A DNA stretch of 64,000 bases from Synergistaceae bacterium DZ-S4 (GTDB taxonomy: Bacteria; Synergistota; Synergistia; Synergistales; Synergistaceae), in NCBI GenBank assembly GCA_025943965.1, contig JAPCWD010000002.1, positions 156,992-220,991 on the forward strand, read 5' to 3'. The translations under genes were made by a program, and so were the position numbers. The notes under the pieces were generated by a model. That model made no database searches and was not told the DNA's origin. It was given only the letters and a program-made list of their open reading frames with translations. The first letter of the stretch is position 1; each line of letters opens with the position of its first letter. Shown here one piece after another: positions 44,622 to 51,720 of the stretch.

Positions 44622-44883
44622 ACCCTTTTGTGAAACTGCGACGAAAAGGCTGACAAGCTCTAGGCAAGCGGTTGGCAAGCAATAGGCAAACGGTCGTAGG
44701 GGCCAAGGGCAGGGGTGGGGAATTTGCGGCGTGGTCAATGCCGCGGGGAATTTGCAGCCTCTGGGCTGCGGAGAATTCGCGATGTTCGTCGCTGGGGAAT
44801 TTGCTCGCTTCGCATCGCGGAGAATTGCGACCAAAGGCCGCGGAGGTTTAAAAGCACCGTCGTTGCCGGCAGTGGCCTAACTC
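44622..44883. repeat. repeat island 3: 11-bp units followed by GGGGAATTTGC hairpin array
   Basis: The radA-toxin gap carries the flank GTGAAACTGCGA (44630-44641), four degenerate 11-bp units (44652-44695, such as GGCAAGCGGTT and GGCAAGCAATA), the shared module GGGGCCAAGGGCAGGGG, then five tandem units of 23-28 bp starting at 44717, 44745, 44770, 44794 and 44819. Each begins GGGGAATTTGC or a close variant and at least the first three continue as a short hairpin (for example GCAGCC/GGCTGC). It ends with AAAAGCACCGTCGTT (44850-44864), as in the 29.6 kb island. No gene is supported. Confidence 0.7.
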
Positions 44884-45216
44884 TCAAAGGGACGTGCGTT
44901 TATGGATCCGTCTGTCAGCCTCAATGTAAACTTCATTGTCAGCGCGGACACCGACAATAATAATCAACATTTCATCATTGGTGCGAACTAATTTATAAAC
45001 GATGCGAAGTCCGGATCTCTTTAGTTTGATTTTAAACAGGTCTGCCAGCTTTGCAGTATTTCTGTTCCCTAACGGGGTACCATGGCCTCCTTCAGATTTT
45101 GACTTTGGATTTGACGATACTTTAGCAACAGCTTTGAGTACCAAAAGTTTTTGTGAATTATCCAGCCTTTCCAGGTCTTTGTTGGCTTCGGGAAGATATG
45201 ATACTTTCCAGTTCAT
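44884..45216 (-). CDS. RelE/ParE-family toxin
   Basis: 110 aa, basic. WKVSYLPEANKDLERLDNSQ at the N-terminus, a central GGHGTPLGNRNTAKLADLFK and KLKRSGLRIVYKLV then IIIVGVRADNEVY match the RelE/ParE fold of mRNA interferases or gyrase poisons. The preceding antitoxin overlaps by 4 bp (ATGA), the standard type II toxin-antitoxin layout. Catalytic specificity not determined. Confidence 0.85.
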   Translation of the reverse strand: MNWKVSYLPEANKDLERLDNSQKLLVLKAVAKVSSNPKSKSEGGHGTPLGNRNTAKLADLFKIKLKRSGLRIVYKLVRTNDEMLIIIVGVRADNEVYIEADRRIHKRTSL

Positions 45217-45542
45217 TCAAATTCGATCTCATCGGTATCGGAAAGATCCTGATCGTTATACCCATATTTCCTCTTAATTTCTTCCGAGGATATTAATTTG
45301 TCCGGATCATAATTCTTCATTCGCTCTTCAGACAATGCCATAAGTTGAAAATTTTCAAGATCTTCAAGCATGATTTTATATTGTTCAGGTGATATCAAAA
45401 TACACTCAGGAATATTATTTTTGAAGACTACTTTGGGACGGCCGGTTTTGACGCTTTCAAAAATTTTCCCTGCCCGTCCTTTGTTGAATTCTGTGATAGA
45501 TATTATGTCATCAAATAATGAAGGGCTCATGGTTTTGGTCAT
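45213..45542 (-). CDS. Phd/YefM-type antitoxin
   Basis: 109 aa. The N-terminal Phd/YefM DNA-binding fold is visible (SITEFNKGRAGKIFESVKTG, PKVVFKNNIPECILISPEQY) and the acidic C-terminal tail (DQDLSDTDEIEFE) would wrap the toxin. Translationally coupled to the toxin. It should repress its own promoter at 45574-45602. A/T content and codon use differ from the neighbours, suggesting horizontal acquisition. Confidence 0.85.
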   Translation of the reverse strand: MTKTMSPSLFDDIISITEFNKGRAGKIFESVKTGRPKVVFKNNIPECILISPEQYKIMLEDLENFQLMALSEERMKNYDPDKLISSEEIKRKYGYNDQDLSDTDEIEFE

Positions 45543-45573
45543 TTCTACACATCCTTGCTCTGCATTTTGTTAC

Positions 45574-45602
45574 ATATTAAGTAATATAAATAAATTTGTC
45601 AA
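45574..45602 (-). promoter_or_regulatory. toxin-antitoxin promoter with overlapping operator
   Basis: On the minus strand TTGACA (45602-45597), exactly 17 bp, TAATAT (45579-45574). A second TTGACA lies 12 bp further upstream. The imperfect palindrome TTACTTAATATGTAA overlaps the -10 and is a likely antitoxin operator. Confidence 0.68.
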
Positions 45603-45638
45603 TAAATATGTCAATATAAGTTATTCTAAGTTTAAGAG

Positions 45639-45773
45639 CGGCTGAGCAATTGCTGAGCAATAGCTGAGGTTGTAGGGGCCAAGGGCAGGGGCGGGGAATT
45701 GCGGCGTGGTCAATGCCGCTGCCTTTAACGACGGCTGTGCAACCGCTCGCCACGCTCAGCCATTGCTCAGCCG
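45639..45773. mobile_element. 135-bp MITE-like island 4 with 20-bp terminal inverted repeats
   Basis: CGGCTGAGCAATTGCTGAGC (45639-45658) and GCTCAGCCATTGCTCAGCCG (45754-45773) are inverted with one mismatch. Left side has three 11-bp units (45641-45673). The inside holds GTAGGGGCCAAGGGCAGGGG (45673-45692) followed by GCGGCGTGGTCAATGCCGC (45703-45721), nearly the same as in island 3, and AACGACGGCTGTGC, the inverse of the GCAC-GTCGTT module. No frame, no transposase. The remainder of the 237-bp gap is the toxin-antitoxin promoter. Confidence 0.65.
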
Positions 45774-45779
45774 TAGTAT

Positions 45780-46778
45780 TTAGAAAAGCTGTTCGGCTTT
45801 GAGGGGACGTGCGAAGAGTTCTCTCATTATAAGTTCGGGAGACTCTCCGCCGTAAAGTATCCGGTAGACTCCTTCCGCAAGCGGCATCTCCACATCGAAC
45901 TTCTTGCTGTTTTCGACCACGGCCCTTACGGTATATGCTCCCTCTGCGACCTGTCCCAGTTCTTTCGCCGCCTCATCGAATGTCTTGCCGCTTCCAACTG
46001 CCAGTCCAAGCCTGAAGTTCCTTGAATGCATGCTGTAGCAGGTAACCATCAGGTCGCCTACCCCGGCGAGCCCCGAGAGTGTCATGGGATCGGCCCCCAG
46101 TTTTTTGCCGAACCTCATGATCTCTGCAAGACCTCTGCATGCGATCGCGGCAAGTGCGTTGTCGCCAAGTTTCATTGCCTTTGAGATCCCTGCGGCCACG
46201 GCATATATGTTCTTTGTTGCGCCCCCGACTTCAAGTCCCACCACGTCATCTGACGTGTAGACACGGAAGTTGTTGCCGGTCAGGATCTTCTGCCAGCTTT
46301 CTGCCTCGCCTTCCTTAAAGGAGGCAAGGGCGACGGCGGTGGGGCAGCCTATGAGTACCTCTTCCGCGTGGCTCGGTCCTGAAAGGGCTGAATAAATGTT
46401 GTCGGGTGATTCCTCTTCGTGTACTTTATGCAGCAGATATCCTGTGCTGATCTCAATGCCTTTTGCCAGGTTCAGCATGTGTAAGTTCTTTTTACCTGTT
46501 GCAGCAGCGACCTTCCGGCAGACCTCTCTCTCAAACTGGGTCGGTATCGCCATTATGACGCGGTCAGAAAAGCTCAGTGCCTCGTCCATATCGAGCGTGC
46601 ATTTTATATTGTCAGGCAGTACCGTGTCCTGAAAGCAAAAGGTGTTTCTCCCTGTGCTGTTGATGGAGTCAGCCTGCTCTTTGTCTATTGTCCACATGAG
46701 GATATCGTTGCCAAGGTCAGCAAGGTGCTTTGACATTCCCGTTCCGAAACTCCCTGCGCCCAACATGGTTATTTTCAT
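45780..46778 (-). CDS. gpsA: Glycerol-3-phosphate dehydrogenase [NAD(P)+]
   Basis: 332 aa. Rossmann motif MLGAGSFGTGMSKHLADLG at the N-terminus, then LHMLNLAKGIE, SGPSHAEEV, the KNIYAVAAG active-site Lys segment and GLAGVGDLMVTCYSMHSRN with the catalytic loop. Makes sn-glycerol-3-phosphate for phospholipids, consistent with psd/pssA elsewhere in the window. GGAGGT precedes the ATG. Its stop is 7 bp from island 4. Confidence 0.95.
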   Translation of the reverse strand: MKITMLGAGSFGTGMSKHLADLGNDILMWTIDKEQADSINSTGRNTFCFQDTVLPDNIKCTLDMDEALSFSDRVIMAIPTQFEREVCRKVAAATGKKNLHMLNLAKGIEISTGYLLHKVHEEESPDNIYSALSGPSHAEEVLIGCPTAVALASFKEGEAESWQKILTGNNFRVYTSDDVVGLEVGGATKNIYAVAAGISKAMKLGDNALAAIACRGLAEIMRFGKKLGADPMTLSGLAGVGDLMVTCYSMHSRNFRLGLAVGSGKTFDEAAKELGQVAEGAYTVRAVVENSKKFDVEMPLAEGVYRILYGGESPELIMRELFARPLKAEQLF

Positions 46779-46881
46779 TTGAAGGTACCTCCGTTATCGA
46801 TCATTTTTGGACAGTTCGTGGCCATTATAGCCTTAAGCGGGTTATAATACCAACATTCTTTCTCTTCCGGGAGTTTTTGCA

Positions 46882-47409
46882 ATGATAAGAAAAACAGCCA
46901 TTTCAGGAATGATCGCGGCATTGTACGCAGCGCTTACGGTCGCCCTTTCACCTCTTTCCTTCGGCCCGGTCCAGTTCAGGGTGGCTGAGGCGCTGACCCT
47001 GCTTCCCTTTTTTATGCCCGAGGCGATACCGGGACTTTTTATCGGCTGTTTCCTCTCAAATATTGCGGGTGGTTTTGGCCTGATAGACATAGTGATTGGA
47101 AGCACAGCTACACTTGCGGCAGCATGGCTTACATATAAAATGACCAATATCTGGCTTGCCGCACTTCCGCCTGTGCTGATAAATGCGCTGGCTGTGGGTA
47201 CATACCTGGGTCTGATCACAGATACACCCGTTGTCTATTCGATCCTCTACATCGGCATAAGCCAGGCAGTCATATGTTTCTGCATTGGGGTACCCCTTTG
47301 CTTGCTGATCGCATCCCGCACGGAGATCTTTGACAGGGAGATGCTCGCCCGAAGGAAGATCAAAAAGTGGGTAACGGTAGAAAAAAAGAAGAACAGGGCT
47401 AACCCCTGA
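46882..47409 (+). CDS. queT: QueT-family transporter (queuosine precursor)
   Basis: 175 aa with about five transmembrane helices, then a basic cytosolic tail. ALSPLSFGPVQFRVAEALTL, LPFFMPEAIPGLFIGCFLSN and IGSTATLAAAWLTYKM are QueT hallmarks; the protein is the S component of an ECF transporter for a queuosine precursor. No preQ1 riboswitch could be identified in the short leader. GGGAG 9 bases before the ATG. Its stop overlaps the end of the converging LysE gene by 11 bp. Confidence 0.85.
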   Translation: MIRKTAISGMIAALYAALTVALSPLSFGPVQFRVAEALTLLPFFMPEAIPGLFIGCFLSNIAGGFGLIDIVIGSTATLAAAWLTYKMTNIWLAALPPVLINALAVGTYLGLITDTPVVYSILYIGISQAVICFCIGVPLCLLIASRTEIFDREMLARRKIKKWVTVEKKKNRANP

Positions 47410-48016
47410 AAGCTGTCCTTATCCCGAAAAAGACCAACACAGCTCCGACAGCGGCATTAAGCGCCGCTATAAGGGATCCCGGCAGGAAACTTCCTGTAAG
47501 GACTCCCGCCGCCGCAGTAAATGACATGAATACAAGGGTCGAAAGTATCGCTCCGACAGCGAAATAGGATACTTCGTTTCTGTCCATCTCTCCGCTTGCC
47601 GCTTTGGCAGAAAAGATGCCTGCCCAGAATACTATTGTGAGGGGGCTGGAAAGGGTCAGCAGAAGCGCGTTGATAAAGGCGCTTTCAGAACTTGTCTCTG
47701 TCATTCCCCCTATACCCGGGAGGATGTTCACGCCGAAGGCTCCGAGTATCGAAGATATCCCAAAGAGAATGATAACTGCCGCGCCAAGGTACCTGAATAT
47801 GCTTCGGGCCGGCCTGTTCTTTTCTATGATCGTCCCTGCCCCGAGAAGGGCAGCCGCGACATAGAGCGAATCCGCCAGAGTTACGGCGAGTACAGCTGCT
47901 TCTGCCGCAAAAAAACCTGACGAAGCCGCGGTCTGGAAGATAAAGAGGCAGACAGGGCCGACCGCTATCTGCAGGAGCGCCCCAAACCTGAACCCTCTCC
48001 ATATGTATCTGTGCAT
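47399..48016 (-). CDS. LysE-family amino acid exporter
   Basis: 205 aa with about six helices. GFRFGALLQIAVGPVCLFIF, LADSLYVAAALLGAG and LLTLSSPLTIVFWAGIF are the LysE/RhtB family's signatures. Exports an amino acid or derivative, useful in a cell that ferments peptides. ATG at 48016 has AAGGGAAG upstream; the frame opens further to 48067 without support. Confidence 0.85.
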   Translation of the reverse strand: MHRYIWRGFRFGALLQIAVGPVCLFIFQTAASSGFFAAEAAVLAVTLADSLYVAAALLGAGTIIEKNRPARSIFRYLGAAVIILFGISSILGAFGVNILPGIGGMTETSSESAFINALLLTLSSPLTIVFWAGIFSAKAASGEMDRNEVSYFAVGAILSTLVFMSFTAAAGVLTGSFLPGSLIAALNAAVGAVLVFFGIRTAFRG

Positions 48017-48100
48017 CTGGCTGCTTCCCTTCGAAGGAACAAAAAATATTTTGTTAATGATCTGCACAAAACTAAGCGTAAAAATTTTATTTTTAATGTG

Positions 48101-48136
48101 AAAAAGGGAGGCTGAATATGCTCAGCCTCCCTTTTT
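48101..48136 (-). terminator. terminator of the ferredoxin-AOR-2-ThiS operon
   Basis: AAAAAGGGAGGCTGA (48101-48115) and TCAGCCTCCCTTTTT (48122-48136), perfect 15-bp arms around a 6-nt loop. On the minus strand it ends in a T-run. Confidence 0.9.
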
Positions 48137-48151
48137 GAAAATCAAACGGGA

Positions 48152-48349
48152 TCAACCTCCGCTGATGTTGTGTATGACCTGGACCTTTGCTTCATTGGGG
48201 ATCAGCCGTGTGGGATATTCCTTCTTTTCGACCGGATGGTCATTGATCCACACGGAGATCATCCTGAAAGTGTAGTTCTCCCTTGCCAGGAGCTTCTCGA
48301 CAGTGAGACCCTCTTCCCACTCTGACCGGTTCCCGTTTACTGTTATCAT
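48152..48349 (-). CDS. ThiS/MoaD-like sulfur carrier, C-terminal Gly-Gly
   Basis: 65 aa: MITVNGNRSEWEEGLTVEKL, VWINDHPVEKKEYPTRLIPN, ending VIHNISGG. The beta-grasp pattern and the di-Gly end are those of ThiS-type carriers. Start at 48349 is 13 bp after the AOR-2 stop, so it belongs to the AOR-2 operon; a role in the W/Mo-pterin or in a bound thio-group is more likely here than thiamine. A longer frame upstream (to 48439) lies in AOR-2 and is rejected. Confidence 0.8.
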   Translation of the reverse strand: MITVNGNRSEWEEGLTVEKLLARENYTFRMISVWINDHPVEKKEYPTRLIPNEAKVQVIHNISGG

Positions 48350-48362
48350 TTCTATTTCTTTC

Positions 48363-50552
48363 CTACGCGTCCTCGAACTCATCTTCCGGTTTGAGGTGTT
48401 TCTCAAGGAGAGCAACAACTTCCGGATAGTCGATGCCAAGACGTTTAACGGTCTTCATTGTTGGGATGCCGTTCTTGTTCCATCCGCGGCGTTTGTAGAC
48501 AGCGGCCTTGAGTTGGGCCCACTGGGAGCGGCGGTGCTTCTGGAGAAGTTCTATCTTTTCTTTTACGGACTTGCCTTCGATCTCCTCGCCGAACTCCTTC
48601 AGCTTGGCGTCAAAATAGTCGGGCCTTGCCATCCACTCGTCTTCCCAGACGGGGCCGAGTCCGCGGTCCGGCGCTTCATGGAATTTTGAAGTACCCTTGC
48701 CCATGCGGAGGTTGAAGATACGCTCGAAGTTGTAGACCTTTTCAGACTGAAGGATCATTCCGTCCCTGTCAAGCGGCTTGCCTGTGATGGCCGTGTATAT
48801 GGTCAGGTAGTTGTTGAGGTGCTCAGGTACTCTTGCTGCCTCTATGCCCTTATATTTGATGCTGTTGTCGATGGGTTCGATGTCGTTCCATGGGAGCTTG
48901 CAGAGACCATGGAGCGAGAACCACAAACGGAAGCATGGGAAGAAGTAAAGAGCCTCAGCCTTGTCCTCGTAAGTCGGCAGCTGTTTGTTGACCATGTCCA
49001 TGAAGATCAGCCATGCCTCGTCATGCTGAGGGCCTTTAAGTGTGAGGAAGTATCCGCCCCACTGTGCCATCGACTCCTGGCACCTGTACTCCGAAGCCTC
49101 AAGACCCTGACATACCATTCCAATCTTTTTCATGACACCGAGGTCGGCGCCGTAGTGCTTCGCGTAGTATTCGCGCGCGGCTTCTATGCCCCAGCCTGTT
49201 GCGACCGCGAAGTCGTCAGAGGCCTTCGCCATGCGGTGGATCAGCTCCATGAGGTCTTTCTTGTTGCCGAAGGTGACTTCAAGACCGTGCGTGTGCTCCT
49301 TGTTGATCAGTCCGAGCTCATAGCACTCACATGCCCAGGCGAGGGTCGTTCCGAGCGAGATCGTATCGAATCCGTAGTGGTCGGCGTAGAAGTTGGCCTC
49401 GATCGTCCAGTAGGGATCAAAAACTCCGACATTGGACCCGAGTCCGGCTGCCGTCTCATATTCGGGTCCGTCGACCACGACTTCTTTGCCCTTCCAGGGG
49501 CCGGTCTGGAGCGGGAAGTGATCCACCGCCTTGGCGCATGCGAGCGAGCATCCGTACCAGCAACCGTCAGCCATTCCCTGGCTGAAAAGTTTGATGTACT
49601 CATGTGAGCTTATATTGTTGATGTCCTTGTGGCTCCCGAATTTGTAGTTGTTTACGGGCAGCAGCTCGTAGTCGTCCATGATCTCGGTAAGGTGCGCGGT
49701 ACCTGCCGCACGCATCTTGCACTGTTCGTTGTCGTGGTCGTGAATGCGCTTGTGAAGGCTTACTCCGGCCTTCATGATCGTTTCGACGTCTACGGGATCA
49801 TTTTCCAGGCCCGTGAACTTGGTGCGTTTTACGACTATTGCAGCAACGTTCTTGTCGCAGAGTACCGTGCCGCCGCCGCCGCGTCCTGCCTGCTTGAGCC
49901 TTACGGCCTTCCTGCGGACGTCATAGAAGCTGAAGTTGAGACCTACAATATAGCTCGTCTTTGCAGCCATGCCTGTAGAAATGACTGATATCGTACGTTT
50001 ATCCTGTTCGTCTTTTGCGAAATAATCGTGGAGTTCCTCGGAAATATAGTATGCGTTGTTGTCTTCGAGGGTCGATTCGAACACCTGTACTTTATAGTTG
50101 TCCCCGTCGATAAAAACTACAACGGGCCTGTCGGCCTTGCCCTGGATCTCAAGGGCGTCGAAGCCCGAGAACTTGAGGAAGGGACCGAAGTATCCCCCTG
50201 CATTGCTGTTGTAGGTCTGTTTCGTGGCAGGGGAGAGGAATACGGTGTATGATTTTCCCGTGCCTGGATACTGGGTTATCCCGCAGAAGGGTCCGCCCGC
50301 GATGACCAGTTCGTTCTCCGGGTCGTCCCATTTCGTTGTCTCTTTCACTGCGTCCCAGAGCAGCTTGAGACCGAAACCGCGTCCGCCCGTGAACTTTTCG
50401 ATCATGTCTTCGGAAACGGGGCGTTTCTCGAATTTGTAGTTGCCGTCTTTATTTCCAAGTCCGACGTAAAGGGTCTCACCCGCATATCCGCGATGGATCT
50501 TCGCCGGTTCGTAAGACCATTCCGATAAAAGTTTCATCTCTTTCATATCCAT
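48363..50552 (-). CDS. Aldehyde:ferredoxin oxidoreductase family protein (AOR-2), long form
   Basis: 729 aa, over 100 residues longer than AOR-1 because of an N-terminal extension and an extended C-terminus (about 620-729). Pterin-binding blocks correspond: FTGGRGFGLKLLWD, YNSNAGGYFGPFLKF, AGRGGGGTVLCDKNVAAI. The iron-sulfur ligands are spaced C-x3-C-x3-C (CWYGCSLAC), with the fourth Cys in GLCKLPW. That spacing and the low identity to AOR-1 mean a different substrate is likely. ATG at 50552 has AAGGGG upstream; a GTG at 50561 is in frame. Operon: polyferredoxin upstream, ThiS-like downstream. Confidence 0.88.
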   Translation of the reverse strand: MDMKEMKLLSEWSYEPAKIHRGYAGETLYVGLGNKDGNYKFEKRPVSEDMIEKFTGGRGFGLKLLWDAVKETTKWDDPENELVIAGGPFCGITQYPGTGKSYTVFLSPATKQTYNSNAGGYFGPFLKFSGFDALEIQGKADRPVVVFIDGDNYKVQVFESTLEDNNAYYISEELHDYFAKDEQDKRTISVISTGMAAKTSYIVGLNFSFYDVRRKAVRLKQAGRGGGGTVLCDKNVAAIVVKRTKFTGLENDPVDVETIMKAGVSLHKRIHDHDNEQCKMRAAGTAHLTEIMDDYELLPVNNYKFGSHKDINNISSHEYIKLFSQGMADGCWYGCSLACAKAVDHFPLQTGPWKGKEVVVDGPEYETAAGLGSNVGVFDPYWTIEANFYADHYGFDTISLGTTLAWACECYELGLINKEHTHGLEVTFGNKKDLMELIHRMAKASDDFAVATGWGIEAAREYYAKHYGADLGVMKKIGMVCQGLEASEYRCQESMAQWGGYFLTLKGPQHDEAWLIFMDMVNKQLPTYEDKAEALYFFPCFRLWFSLHGLCKLPWNDIEPIDNSIKYKGIEAARVPEHLNNYLTIYTAITGKPLDRDGMILQSEKVYNFERIFNLRMGKGTSKFHEAPDRGLGPVWEDEWMARPDYFDAKLKEFGEEIEGKSVKEKIELLQKHRRSQWAQLKAAVYKRRGWNKNGIPTMKTVKRLGIDYPEVVALLEKHLKPEDEFEDA

Positions 50553-50567
50553 TTTCGTCACCCCTTC

Positions 50568-50966
50568 TTACTTTGATTCCGGTGTGGTGAGGAGCTCGAG
50601 AGCTCCGGTCGGGCACGCTTTTGCGCAGATGCCGCAAGAAATGCACTTGAAGGGTTCGGTCTGCTTTGCGCCGTTAAACAGCATGCTCGCGGAGGGGCAG
50701 AAACCCACACACATGAGACAGGATGTGCACTTGTCCTTGCGGACCTGCACGATCCCGTTGGCGTCGCGCTCAAGCGCCTTTGTCGGGCAGACTTCAATGC
50801 ACGCGCCGCACTGGTTGCAGACGTTGATGTTAGGATATGTCGCCTTGTTTTCCACCTTGATCCTTGAAAGCGCGGGAGAGTCTTCCTTGAACCATGCCTT
50901 GGAACATGCGGACATGCATTCCTTGCACTGTACGCACTTCTCCGTTCTTAGCTGAAGTACTTTCAC
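50568..50966 (-). CDS. Polyferredoxin, four [4Fe-4S] motifs, AOR-2 partner
   Basis: 132 aa. Four Cys motifs: CVQCKECMSAC, CNQCGACIEVCP, CTSCLMCVGFCP and CISCGICAKACP, enough for four cubane clusters. Similar to HycB/AorA-type electron-transfer subunits. The start is GTG at 50966 after AGGAGGG, 7-base spacer. Ends 15 bp before AOR-2, so the two form a complex or electron pair. No signal peptide, so cytoplasmic. Confidence 0.87.
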   Translation of the reverse strand: MKVLQLRTEKCVQCKECMSACSKAWFKEDSPALSRIKVENKATYPNINVCNQCGACIEVCPTKALERDANGIVQVRKDKCTSCLMCVGFCPSASMLFNGAKQTEPFKCISCGICAKACPTGALELLTTPESK

Positions 50967-51038
50967 ACAAAATCCCTCCTGAGTTGATGATGATTTAAAA
51001 ACAGACCGGCGATCATAAAAGCAAATGCCAGTCTTCCC

Positions 51039-51071
51039 CAATATGAAAATTTTAACATATATTTCATATTG
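51039..51071. promoter_or_regulatory. perfect 10-bp inverted repeat upstream of the ferredoxin-AOR-2 operon
   Basis: CAATATGAAA (51039-51048) and TTTCATATTG (51062-51071), centre-to-centre about two helical turns apart. Located 73 bp before the GTG of the polyferredoxin, A/T-rich, no other role seen. A candidate operator for a dimeric regulator of the operon. Confidence 0.6.
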
Positions 51072-51448
51072 TTGTGCAGAATTTCACTATTTTTATCCCA
51101 TAAATATAGTTTTGCTCACTTTTGTTCATGTATAATCAGTTGATAATTAGGTGTACAGATACCGGGAAAATTGTTTAAGTCACTGATGTCCGGCGGTTTT
51201 GCGGATCTAGCCGCCATTTGTTTTAACAGAACAGACAGGTCAGAGTAAATTTGACCTTATGGGGGAGACAGGTTCAAAAATAGGAGAGATCCTTCAGGAA
51301 AGATGATCAGGCCGGTTTCGGCGAAAATGAGCAGACGGTCGGCGGCGGGCGTAAGGGGGTACTTCACGGCTGCAGTCCGGTCAGGCAAAAAAATAAAAGG
51401 ATCATCAGGACCGGATCGTCAAATCGGCAATGCAATAGAATTATCTTC
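51072..51448. other. gap with no supported gene
   Basis: 377 bp between the AOR-2 operon control region and the tRNA promoter. Contains a TATAAT (51131-51136), a hairpin GGCGG/CCGCC (around 51192-51215), and a 13-codon frame from ATG 51260 reading KIGEILQER before a stop, reminiscent of the start of an HTH protein. No intact gene and no known riboswitch were recognised. Confidence 0.5.
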
Positions 51449-51477
51449 TTGCCAAAGATCGAACTAGCTGATAAAAT
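51449..51477 (+). promoter_or_regulatory. promoter of tRNA-Leu
   Basis: TTGCCA (51449-51454), 17 bp, TAAAAT (51472-51477), giving a start about 35 nt before the tRNA 5' end. Confidence 0.65.
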
Positions 51478-51519
51478 CCACTGCGTTGCAAGCTTATTCA
51501 ACAAACCCAAATCGTATAT

Positions 51520-51606
51520 GTCGGGGTGGCGGAACTGGTAGACGCGCTGGATTCAGGATCCAGTGGGCTAGCGCCCATAGGGGTTCAATTCCCCTCCTCG
51601 ACACCA
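51520..51606 (+). tRNA. tRNA-Leu (anticodon CAG)
   Basis: 87 nt including a genome-encoded ACCA end. Acceptor arms GTCGGGG/CCTCGAC (one G-U pair), D-arm with GGTAGA, anticodon stem CTGGA/TCCAG with loop TTCAGGA (anticodon CAG), a long class II variable arm as in tRNA-Leu, and T-arm GGGGTTCAATTCCCC. Terminator follows 16 bp later. Confidence 0.96.
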
Positions 51607-51621
51607 CTAAATCAAAAACAG

Positions 51622-51655
51622 GCGACACCTGTCTATTGACAGTTGTCGCTTTTTT
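51622..51655 (+). terminator. tRNA-Leu terminator overlapping the rpoB promoter
   Basis: GCGACACCTGTC (51622-51633) pairs with GACAGTTGTCGC (51638-51649) with one mismatch and a TATT loop, then six T. Its right arm contains the -35 box of the following promoter. Confidence 0.88.
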
Positions 51656-51663
51656 GTTAGAAT
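51636..51663 (+). promoter_or_regulatory. rpoBC promoter embedded in a terminator hairpin
   Basis: TTGACA (51636-51641), 16 bp, TAGAAT (51658-51663). The -35 box covers the loop and right arm of the tRNA terminator, and the spacer includes the terminator T-run. Transcription would start near 51670, about 50 nt before the rpoB ATG. Confidence 0.65.
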
Positions 51664-51720
51664 ACTCATTTGTACGATTGTACATTCTCACCAAATATTC
51701 CATTCAGGGAGGTTGCTCCC

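Noticed and set aside
44700..44960. Coding frame of about 80 codons across island 3
   Set aside because: Made only of the tandem hairpin units; Arg/Gly-rich product without binding site.
46779..46881. preQ1 riboswitch before queT
   Set aside because: The short leader lacks a preQ1 aptamer pattern; only promoter-like A/T boxes are present.
51280..51420. Glycine-riboswitch-like stretch (GTCAGGCAAAAAAAT)
   Set aside because: Only one short segment resembles the motif; paired elements and a downstream gene of glycine metabolism are missing.
50967..51448. Molybdenum/tungsten cofactor riboswitch in front of the AOR-2 operon
   Set aside because: Read on the minus strand, none of the conserved segments of that aptamer class could be found.
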